Below, in pieces: positions 53,720 to 60,192 of a DNA stretch of 64,000 nt. This DNA comes from Blastocatellia bacterium. GTDB taxonomy: Bacteria; Acidobacteriota; Blastocatellia; Chloracidobacteriales; Chloracidobacteriaceae. Under the pieces are notes generated by a model that saw nothing but the letters and a program-made list of their open reading frames with translations, searched no databases and was not told the DNA's origin. Position numbers and translations under genes: made by a program. The stretch is taken from assembly GCA_019695185.1 (NCBI GenBank), contig JAIBAN010000005.1, positions 98,738-162,737 on the forward strand, given 5' to 3'. Every line of letters starts with the position of its first letter. Positions within the stretch are counted from its first letter, which is position 1.

Positions 53720-53801
53720 GCCGAATTCCTTCCTGGCGATGCACTGCCGGTACAGGAAGTCATTTGGGATTTATTCAATTTCAAGTTTATTACATCGCGC
53801 C

Positions 53802-54659
53802 ATGCAGAGTTTTACCGAACGTATTGTCAGCATCCCCCGGTTGGGAGTGGGCCTTTCGGGAGAATATGGTTCTTCCGCGAAAGGCATTGACCCCAACTGG
53901 TTGAAAGAAAACCATCCGGAAATCATCCACTTTTTCGAATTTGGCGGTGACATTGACCGGGGGCTCGACGAGTATGTCCGCAAGTGGGTCAGTCAGGGAC
54001 TGCCCACCACGTATCATTTTCTGGATGTGAATCTGGAAGAGGCAATTGATTTGGATGCCTACTGGTTGGACAAAACCCTTGAAATGGCCCAGGAAATCAA
54101 TGCGGCCTGGCTGTGCGGCGATGCCGGACGCTGGCATTTTGGTCCTCGTGAACGTGGCCACCACATGCTGATGCCTCCCATTTTATGCCGGGAATCCGCG
54201 CTTGAAACGATTGAGACCATCCGTCGTTTGCAGGCGGAAAGCCGCATGCTGTGTGTTCCGGAAAACCCCCCGTCGGTGATGTTCCTGGGGGATATGCACA
54301 TGCTTGACTATTTTGCCCTGGTAACCGAAGGGGCTGATTGCGGGATGTTGCTTGACTGCGCCCATCTTTCGATTTTCCAACATAGTCGGGGACTTGAACC
54401 CCTGACCGGTCTGGCTGATTTCCCATTGGAACGGGTGGTCGAAATTCATGTGGCCGGCGGCGCTCCGGCTGAGGTTGAAGGATTTGGCTACCTGGATGAT
54501 ACGCATTCACCGGAACCGGTTGAAGCAACCTGGCAGATTTTGGATTTTGTGCTGCCCAGGGCCAAAAACCTGAAGGCTATTGTTTATGAATGCGAGCACA
54601 ACCTGCCCGAAGCCTGCCTGCAAAACTTTGAAAAACTGAACCGGCTGTTTCCAGCCTGA
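53802..54659 (+). CDS. DUF692 / MNIO-type TIM-barrel oxidative enzyme
   Basis: A 285-residue protein matching the DUF692 family (MbnB, BufB and other multinuclear non-haem iron oxidative enzymes). Seen in order: GVGLSGEYG, RGHHMLMPP, PENPPS (Glu154-Asn155), LLDCAHLS (Asp185, His188), EIHVAG (Glu214, His216), DDTHSPEPV (His235) and YECEHN (Glu263), the expected metal-ligand pattern. Characterised members modify Cys, Asp or other residues in ribosomal peptides, usually with a partner protein. The next gene fits that partner. No precursor peptide was found. ATG 53802 is chosen by family length; no strong Shine-Dalgarno is present. Confidence 0.8.
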   Translation: MQSFTERIVSIPRLGVGLSGEYGSSAKGIDPNWLKENHPEIIHFFEFGGDIDRGLDEYVRKWVSQGLPTTYHFLDVNLEEAIDLDAYWLDKTLEMAQEINAAWLCGDAGRWHFGPRERGHHMLMPPILCRESALETIETIRRLQAESRMLCVPENPPSVMFLGDMHMLDYFALVTEGADCGMLLDCAHLSIFQHSRGLEPLTGLADFPLERVVEIHVAGGAPAEVEGFGYLDDTHSPEPVEATWQILDFVLPRAKNLKAIVYECEHNLPEACLQNFEKLNRLFPA

Positions 54660-54662
54660 AAA

Positions 54663-54801
54663 ATTTGCGATTTGCGATTTGCCATCTGGTTTGTTGTGGG
54701 TAGCTGCTTTCCTGTTGGGTTTGGCTTTGAGGCTCCACCTCAGAGTTAAGAACAAAGTGCCACCGCCTACGAGCCAAATGGCAAATGGCAAATCGCAAAT
54801 G
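54663..54801. repeat. Opposed heptamer arrays (ATTTGCG)3 and (GCAAATG/C)3
   Basis: ATTTGCG-type units at 54663-54683 face the complementary GCAAATG/GCAAATC units at 54775-54801 across about 90 bp, so the whole gap between the MNIO gene and its partner gene can fold. The same heptamer forms a 16-bp perfect stem at 60067-60112. Confidence 0.88.
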
Positions 54802-54818
54802 TTTAATGAGTAACCATC

Positions 54819-55703
54819 ATGGGGTACCATGCTTTACAACGCGTAGTTGTTCGCCTGCTGTTTGACCCGGCTTTTGTTGAGGCGGTTTATGCAAATCCGG
54901 AAACGGCGTTTGCCGGGGTGGATGTGTCCGAAGCCGAGCGGCAGCAGGTATTGCAGACTGACCGCAGGGCCTGGGGGTATGACCAGTTACGGCGACAGCG
55001 GTCATTGCGGGCTTTGGCCGATGAATTTAAATCATCCGTCACATTGGCCTTGGCTGAAACCCGTTCACTGAGGTTTTTGGAAGCCTACTTTTCCAGCCCT
55101 TTTTTTCATGAAGCCGTGCAAAACCGTGGTTCAATGGGGTTGTCTTTTGCGGCCTATCTTGCCGAAATGGTTCGCCAGGGAACGCTGAAGACACCTCAAT
55201 TGCCTGATATTCTGCGGCTGGAAACAACCCTGGCGGCCTGTCGGCGGGAGTTGCCCGCCGCCCACCAACAAGGAAACAACCGGCTTCCAAAAACGCTGGA
55301 TGATGCAACCGTGGTACAACTTGCCCCGGCATTTTCGGTCGGCAGTTTTAACGGAAACGTGGTCTCCATCATGCAAAGCATCGAATCATATTTGTTTGAA
55401 GTCAGCCTGATGCCGGCCATGGTGCTCTGTGACGATGCGCCCCGCTTGACGGGATTACCTCCGGTTGAGCCGAAAAAAAAGGTATTCATGCAATTTCAGC
55501 CCGGCGGAGCCGGTATCAACCTGATTCAGATTGAACGGGACGAATTTCTGGTTTTGTATGAAACCAAAAAACCAAAATCCATCGGGACCGTTCTTTCACG
55601 AGCCCGGACCGCAGGTGTTTCAATCAAAAAAGCCACTGAGATTTTAGCCGAAGCGGTGGAGAACCGGGTGGTTTCCCTCATTGCAAAAGGAAGCGCCGGA
55701 TAA
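54819..55703 (+). CDS. Probable MNIO partner protein (MbnC/DUF2063-like)
   Basis: A 294-residue cytoplasmic protein. The N-terminal half is helical: LQRVVVRLLFDPAFVEAVY, then LADEFKSSVTLALAETRSLRFLEAYFSSPFFHEAV, GLSFAAYLAEMV and LPDILRLETTLAACRRE. The GxxFAxYL and LPDxxRLE pattern resembles DUF2063/MbnC-type partners, which hold the substrate peptide for MNIO enzymes. Position directly after the DUF692 gene supports this. The C-terminal half (QFQPGGAGINLIQIERDEFLVLYETKKPKSIG) is probably a separate beta-rich domain that could bind the leader peptide. The family call is from remembered patterns and should be treated as provisional. Confidence 0.55.
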   Translation: MGYHALQRVVVRLLFDPAFVEAVYANPETAFAGVDVSEAERQQVLQTDRRAWGYDQLRRQRSLRALADEFKSSVTLALAETRSLRFLEAYFSSPFFHEAVQNRGSMGLSFAAYLAEMVRQGTLKTPQLPDILRLETTLAACRRELPAAHQQGNNRLPKTLDDATVVQLAPAFSVGSFNGNVVSIMQSIESYLFEVSLMPAMVLCDDAPRLTGLPPVEPKKKVFMQFQPGGAGINLIQIERDEFLVLYETKKPKSIGTVLSRARTAGVSIKKATEILAEAVENRVVSLIAKGSAG

Positions 55704-55771
55704 CATTTGAGTAACGTTCCACCACGAGCTTTACCAGTCGGTTCACTTTTCGACAAGGCAGGTAGTAGCAT

Positions 55772-56674
55772 ATGGCACGAGGAAAACCCGCAGCAATCAC
55801 CCCGACACAGGCACGGGTGGCGACAAATGGAGCCTCCCAAACCAGTTTGCCCTCAAACCATGCCAAACCAAGTGTAGGCTCCTGCACCAGTATTGCGATT
55901 TTCAACCAATCCGGCGGAGTCGGCAAAACCACCCTGGTGCGGGATGTTGGGTTTGAACTCGCCCGGCTGGGACTTCGGGTTTTATTGATTGATGCCGACC
56001 CGCAGGGAACTCTGGGGGTATTTCTGGGGGAGTCACCTGCCGCCAAAACCGGTCCTGACTTATTCTGGTCGGAAATCTGCGCTCCACACGGCCCGGAAAA
56101 GTCACCCACGATTGTGACCAACAAATTTGGATTGGACGTGGGGCTGGCCAATCGGAAGCTGGTTACCGATGAATGGACTCTGGCTCAACAACATGACCCG
56201 GCACGGTTGTTAAGTATTTTGGATGGGCTGCGCCCCCAATATGATTTTATCCTGATTGACTGCCCGCCTAAAATTTCGGAAATCACCATTCAGGTATTGC
56301 TGGCGGTTGATAGTTTGTTGATTCCGGTCCAAACCGAAGGAAAAAGTGTGGTCGCCTTTGCTGAGGTACAGTACGAAATCGCACAGGCCCAGCAGCGCCG
56401 CAAACATATGCGGCTCCCGGCGTTGCAGGTCATGGGCCTGGTGCCAACCCTCCACAATCCGCATTTGGTGTTACACCGGCATCATTTGCAGGAATTACAG
56501 GAACGCCTGGCTCCGACCTTTGGCTATGAAGTGTTTCCTCCGGTACGGGATTATGTGGCCGTGGCTGAGGCGGGCACACGAGGCATGCCCCTCCGTTTGG
56601 CCAATGCCAAATGTCCGGCTGTTCAGGACATTGAAACCCTGACGCAAAAAATTCTGCTGAAAAGACAGTCTTGA
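55772..56674 (+). CDS. ParA-like ATPase lacking the signature lysine
   Basis: A 300-residue deviant-Walker ATPase with an extra basic N-terminus (about 40 residues). Walker A is QSGGVGKTT (46-54): the P-loop Lys52 is kept, but the ParA signature Lys (KGGVGKT) is Ser47. Walker A' is LLIDADPQG and Walker B is ILIDCPPKIS. ParA drives segregation of plasmids or chromosomes, or positioning of protein cargo, with ParB. Similar NQSGGV loops are known in cyanobacterial ParA-like proteins (from memory). It is followed by parB. The upstream MNIO genes could be its cargo or simply neighbours. Confidence 0.85.
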   Translation: MARGKPAAITPTQARVATNGASQTSLPSNHAKPSVGSCTSIAIFNQSGGVGKTTLVRDVGFELARLGLRVLLIDADPQGTLGVFLGESPAAKTGPDLFWSEICAPHGPEKSPTIVTNKFGLDVGLANRKLVTDEWTLAQQHDPARLLSILDGLRPQYDFILIDCPPKISEITIQVLLAVDSLLIPVQTEGKSVVAFAEVQYEIAQAQQRRKHMRLPALQVMGLVPTLHNPHLVLHRHHLQELQERLAPTFGYEVFPPVRDYVAVAEAGTRGMPLRLANAKCPAVQDIETLTQKILLKRQS

Positions 56675-56697
56675 GAGTCTTGGGAGTCTTGAGAGTC
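56667..56697 (+). repeat. 9-bp tandem repeat (AGTCTTGAG/GGG)3
   Basis: Three AGTCTTGRG units and a partial fourth span the ParA-like gene stop codon (TGA at 56672-56674) and the start of the intergenic gap. This is the only tandem array here with a 9-bp unit. Confidence 0.75.
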
Positions 56698-56720
56698 AAA
56701 TACAGGTTTCAGTTCCAGTT

Positions 56721-56748
56721 TCTGACTTCTGACTTCTGACGTCTGACT
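56721..56748 (+). repeat. Heptamer tandem repeat (TCTGACT/G)4
   Basis: Four TCTGACT units, one with a G at the last position, lie between the ParA-like and ParB-like genes, 40 bp before the chosen ParB start. Confidence 0.85.
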
Positions 56749-56787
56749 TTCTTGGACTCCCCGGACTCCGCAGACTCAAACAAATCT

Positions 56788-57645
56788 ATGGCAAAAAAAC
56801 TACCTTGGAGTGTCTCCTCTGACCGAATTCAGGAATTGAGCCAGCTTGTCCGGGAGGAACCGGTTACAGTTGCGCCTGTCCGCACGGTGACGGTTCCCGG
56901 TCATGTGCGCCAGATTTCAATCAATGCCATTCGGGAAAACCCCTACCAACCTCGGAAAACCATGTCCGCCCAAGCCCTTGACGATTTGGCGGCCAGTTTG
57001 CAAACCCACGGGTTTTTGCAGCCATTGGTTGGGACCCCCACCCCGGAAGGGGATTTTATTCTGGTGGCCGGCCATCGCCGGTTGGCGGCAGCCCGAAAAA
57101 ACGGCCTCAAAACGGTTCCCATGATTATCAGGGAGGTTGCAGATGAGGAACTGCGGGTTTTGGGGCTGATTGAAAACCTGCAACGCGAAGACTTGCACCC
57201 GGTTGAAAAAGCCCGCGCCTTGTTCGGTCTGAGCGAAACCTTTGCGACTCAACAGGCGGCGGCGGCGGCATTGGGCATGAACCGTCCGGCTTTGGCTCAA
57301 TGGCTTCGTCTGCGGGAAATCAACGATGAAATTCTGGATGTTTGTGGGCAGGTGCCGGATTTGACCCTGCGGATGCTCCATCGGGTGCTCCAGTTACCCG
57401 AAGCCCGGCGGTTGGCCGAAGCCCGCCGTTACCTTGCCACCACAACCGGTGCTCCTGACAAGAAACCAACCCCAGCCAAAGAGGTAACCAGAAAAAAAGT
57501 GGCATTCGAGTATCGGCAAACGGAAAAAAGATTTTCCATTGCCGTTGAAATCAAGGTCAAAACCAAACGGGGAATTGTGACCAAAGAGGACTATCGGGAA
57601 GCACTCCGATTCGCCTTGGAGCGACTCGAAAACGAGAATTTGTAA
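56788..57645 (+). CDS. ParB/Spo0J family DNA-binding protein
   Basis: A 285-residue ParB. ATG 56788 is used; a TTG at 56752 is in frame. The N-terminal CTPase/clamp domain has INAIRENPYQPRK, VAGHRRLAAA (95-98 GHRR, the CTP-contacting box) and ENLQREDLHPVEKA. The HTH is at about 153-176 (TQQAAAAALGMNRPALAQWLRL). The C-terminal dimerisation region ends RFALERLENENL. It should load on a palindromic parS-like site and work with the ParA-like protein. Its stop codon lies inside the palindrome of element D, which makes that palindrome a candidate for its site. Confidence 0.92.
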   Translation: MAKKLPWSVSSDRIQELSQLVREEPVTVAPVRTVTVPGHVRQISINAIRENPYQPRKTMSAQALDDLAASLQTHGFLQPLVGTPTPEGDFILVAGHRRLAAARKNGLKTVPMIIREVADEELRVLGLIENLQREDLHPVEKARALFGLSETFATQQAAAAALGMNRPALAQWLRLREINDEILDVCGQVPDLTLRMLHRVLQLPEARRLAEARRYLATTTGAPDKKPTPAKEVTRKKVAFEYRQTEKRFSIAVEIKVKTKRGIVTKEDYREALRFALERLENENL

Positions 57646-57707
57646 ACATGTTTACACAGGTGTGAAATATCTGATTTCATTGAGTTTAGTTATACGAATA
57701 AATTTTT
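57639..57707 (+). repeat. Bipartite intergenic element, copy D
   Basis: The palindrome TGTAAACATGTTTACA at 57641-57656 contains the ParB stop codon (57643-57645). A 34-nt spacer with CTGATTTCATTGAG follows, then TATACGAATAA at 57691-57701 with T residues. It has the same 50-bp offset as the other copies. The flavin monooxygenase starts about 145 bp downstream. Confidence 0.92.
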
Positions 57708-57799
57708 CCTGAGGAAAGATTTTGAGGGTAAAATGAAGAACCGGTTACGGAGAATGCACATACCTTTCAACCCGACCCAGGTTCTGTTTTTCAGAACTC

Positions 57800-57840
57800 C
57801 TGAACCCTGAACCCTGAGCCCTGACTCCTGAACCCTGAGC
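57800..57840 (+). repeat. Heptamer tandem repeat of CTGAACC and variants
   Basis: Six consecutive heptamers: CTGAACC twice, CTGAGCC, CTGACTC, CTGAACC, and a partial CTGAGC. The array lies in the leader of the flavin monooxygenase, just 12 bp before its start. The variant units suggest an old, drifting array. The clean version is at 42917-42944. Confidence 0.9.
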
Positions 57841-57852
57841 TTGGTTGCCCGT

Positions 57853-59229
57853 ATGCAAACGCCACAAAAACCAAAGCCCATCAACCACAGTTTGCCCCGT
57901 GTGTGCATCATCGGAGCTGGTTGTTCGGGGATGACTGCTGCCAAAGCCTTGCACGAGGCTGGTTTTCCTTTTGATTGTTTTGAAAAAAGTGACCGGGTGG
58001 GAGGAAATTGGGTTTTTGGCAATAAAAACGGCATGTCGGCGGCCTATCGTGGGCTGTTTATCAATACCTCCAAGCGGCGCATGGAATATTCCGACTTTCC
58101 CATGCCGGATGACTTCCCTGACTTTCCCCACCATTCCCAAATTGCCAGCTATTTTGAATCGTATGTGGACCATTTTCAGTTCCGTCATCGAATCACATTT
58201 CATTGCGGGGTTGAAAAAGCGGAACGGCGGTCGGACGGAATTTGGAAAATCACGTTGGAAACAGGTGAAATCCGTTTTTATGACGCTTTAATGGTGGCAA
58301 ACGGGCACCATTGGGACCCACGCTGGCCTGAACCGGCTTTTCCGGGTGAATTTCAGGGCCTGCAAATCCATGCCCATGCCTATGTGGACAACGAAATGTT
58401 TCGGGATAAAAACGTGGTCATTGTGGGCATGGGAAACAGTGCGATGGATATTGCCGTGGAATCAGGAGAAGTCGCCCGGCGCACCTTCCTGGCCGCCCGC
58501 CGGGGTGCCTTTGTCTTGCCCAAATACCTCTTTGGCAAACCTCTCGACCAGTTGGCCACCAATCCTTTGATACCTTGGAAAATCCGCCAATTGGGGTTAC
58601 AGCTTGCCCATCGGCTGGTGGTCGGAAAAATGGAGAATTATGGCCTGCCCAAGCCGGATCATCGCTTGGGAGACGCCCACCCCACCATTTCCGGGCGGAT
58701 TCTGGATCGCATCACCCACGGGGTGGTGACTCCCAAACCCAATCTGAAACTGCTTTGCGGCGACAGCGTGGAGTTTGCCGATGGCAGCATTGAAAAAGCT
58801 GATGTGATTGTCTATTGCACCGGTTATAAAGTGACGTTTCCTTTCTTTGATCAGGATTTCATATCCGCACCTGAAAACGACCTGCCGCTGTTTCGGAGGG
58901 TCTTTAGGCCGGGGATTCCCAATCTTTTTTTCATAGGGTTGTTACAACCTTTGGGAGCCATCATGCCATTGGCGGAAACCCAAAGCCTGTGGGTGGCAGA
59001 CTATCTGCGCGGGGAATACGCCTTGCCTTCGGTGATTGAAATGGAAGCGGATATGTCCGTGGAACGGAAGCGGATGTATGCCCGCTATGTGCCCTCCAAG
59101 CGCCATACCATGCAGGTGGATTTTGACGACTACCTGTATGACCTCAAGCGGGAACGGAACAAAGGCGAACGACGTGCCCGAAAACAAGGCATCCGGCTGC
59201 CGGTTTCACCCCAAGCCAACAGTTTATAA
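57853..59229 (+). CDS. Flavin-containing monooxygenase
   Basis: A 458-residue class B flavoprotein monooxygenase. ATG 57853 is chosen over TTG 57841, which overlaps the repeat array. The FAD motif is VCIIGAGCSGMTAAKAL, the FMO fingerprint is FPGEFQGLQIHAHAY (FxGxxxHxxxY type), the NADP motif is VVIVGMGNSAMDIA, and IVYCTGYK is the conserved ATG/CTGY motif. It oxygenates soft nucleophiles (N, S) or performs Baeyer-Villiger reactions with NADPH and O2; the substrate is unknown. Element D lies upstream and may carry its promoter. Confidence 0.93.
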   Translation: MQTPQKPKPINHSLPRVCIIGAGCSGMTAAKALHEAGFPFDCFEKSDRVGGNWVFGNKNGMSAAYRGLFINTSKRRMEYSDFPMPDDFPDFPHHSQIASYFESYVDHFQFRHRITFHCGVEKAERRSDGIWKITLETGEIRFYDALMVANGHHWDPRWPEPAFPGEFQGLQIHAHAYVDNEMFRDKNVVIVGMGNSAMDIAVESGEVARRTFLAARRGAFVLPKYLFGKPLDQLATNPLIPWKIRQLGLQLAHRLVVGKMENYGLPKPDHRLGDAHPTISGRILDRITHGVVTPKPNLKLLCGDSVEFADGSIEKADVIVYCTGYKVTFPFFDQDFISAPENDLPLFRRVFRPGIPNLFFIGLLQPLGAIMPLAETQSLWVADYLRGEYALPSVIEMEADMSVERKRMYARYVPSKRHTMQVDFDDYLYDLKRERNKGERRARKQGIRLPVSPQANSL

Positions 59230-59253
59230 TTTCCCGGTTCCCGAAAATTATGA

Positions 59254-59286
59254 TTGACAGATGCGGTTTTGAATTTAATATATAAG
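59254..59286 (+). promoter_or_regulatory. Promoter of the arsR-like gene
   Basis: TTGACA at 59254-59259 is a perfect -35 box. A -10-like AATATA begins 17 bp later (59277) and runs into TATATAAG. It precedes the ArsR-family gene by about 35 bp and overlaps the operator at 59277-59302. Confidence 0.65.
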
Positions 59287-59302
59287 TACTTGCACATATA
59301 TT
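59277..59302 (+). promoter_or_regulatory. Putative ArsR/SmtB-type operator
   Basis: An inverted repeat with outer arms AATATAT (59277-59283) and ATATATT (59296-59302) is centred between the -10 box and the start of the ArsR-family gene. Size and AT-rich symmetry are similar to 12-2-12 SmtB/CzrA operators, and the position would block RNA polymerase. Autoregulation is expected. Confidence 0.6.
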
Positions 59303-59317
59303 TATCTAAGCAAACAT

Positions 59318-59674
59318 ATGAATGACCATACCTCTTGCCTGACTGAACATTCCGGCGACGAACGCATTCGCCAATTGTCCCAGCATCTGCTGGACGGTTC
59401 GACCGCGCTGCTGGTTGCCGAAATGTTCAAGGCACTGTCGGACCCGACGCGAGTCCGCATTATCAGCCTGTTATCGGAAAAGGAAATGTGTGTCGGGGAG
59501 CTGTGCCACATTCTCGGAATGGCCCAACCCGCTGTTTCCCATCAATTGCGGCTGCTCCGCACGATGAAACTGGTCAATGTCCGCAAAGAGGGACGGCACG
59601 CATTTTATGTTCTATCCGACGACCACATTCGCAATTTGTTCAAGCAGGGACTTGAACATGTACTGTTTGGCTGA
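59318..59674 (+). CDS. ArsR/SmtB family metal-responsive repressor
   Basis: A 118-residue winged-helix repressor. HTH: GELCHILGMAQPAVSHQLRLLR. The C-terminal helix reads DDHIRNLFKQGLEHVLFG; its Asp-x-His and the His eleven residues later match three of the four alpha5 zinc ligands of SmtB/CzrA, while the fourth position is Phe. The ELCH segment is not the CVC arsenic site, so Zn(II) or a related ion is more likely than arsenite. The His-rich protein gene follows after 49 bp and is the probable target, together with its own promoter. Confidence 0.9.
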   Translation: MNDHTSCLTEHSGDERIRQLSQHLLDGSTALLVAEMFKALSDPTRVRIISLLSEKEMCVGELCHILGMAQPAVSHQLRLLRTMKLVNVRKEGRHAFYVLSDDHIRNLFKQGLEHVLFG

Positions 59675-59723
59675 CGAGCCTGACATGGCTTGAAGCCTTT
59701 TTTGAACCAGAAAGGACTTGTTT

Positions 59724-60047
59724 ATGGACTGCACTACGCATGGCAATCACACCCATACCCACAATGAAAACTGCGGACATACCAGGGTTCAACACGGAAC
59801 CCATGTGGATTATCTCCATGCAGGACACCTGCATAACGTTCACGGTGACCATGTGGACGAACACACCATCGAAGTCAGTGCGGAAAACCCAGCCGTTTGC
59901 GCCCCGGTAACTTGTGGCTGCGCCCACAACGATTGCGGCCACCAGACCGTTCCGCATGGTGACCATACTGATTTCCTGGTCAACGGGCGGCTTCATCATC
60001 CGCATGGTGACCATTGTGACGACCACGGTGCCTTGGCGGTGGTTTAA
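59724..60047 (+). CDS. His/Cys-rich duplicated metal-binding protein
   Basis: A 107-residue cytoplasmic protein with about 25 His and several Cys. ATG 59724 has AAAGGA 7 nt upstream. It is an internal duplication: CGHTRVQHGTHVDYLHAGHLH...HGDHVDEH and CGHQTVPHGDHTDFLVNGRLH...HGDHCDDH. Such composition indicates binding of several Zn, Ni or Cu ions. Proteins of this type often accompany ArsR-family repressors (from memory; some are misnamed threonine dehydratase). A role as zinc buffer or storage protein under ArsR control is the simplest reading. Confidence 0.85.
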   Translation: MDCTTHGNHTHTHNENCGHTRVQHGTHVDYLHAGHLHNVHGDHVDEHTIEVSAENPAVCAPVTCGCAHNDCGHQTVPHGDHTDFLVNGRLHHPHGDHCDDHGALAVV

Positions 60048-60066
60048 ACAGGCATGATTGGCCATG

Positions 60067-60112
60067 TACCCATTTGCGATTTATTGGTTGGAAACGAAAT
60101 CGCAAATGGGTA
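60067..60112. terminator. 16-bp perfect stem after the His-rich gene
   Basis: TACCCATTTGCGATTT (60067-60082) pairs perfectly with AAATCGCAAATGGGTA (60097-60112). It carries the ATTTGCG heptamer also seen at 54663-54801, and further GCAAATG units run to about 60137. There is no T run, so it may act as an mRNA end-protecting hairpin or bidirectional terminator. Confidence 0.55.
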
Positions 60113-60192
60113 AATGGCGAATTGCAAATGGCAAATGCTAAGATAGGGCGGCTCTCCAAATTACCTTGAAAAGTGGTTTTTTTCTCAGTTCT

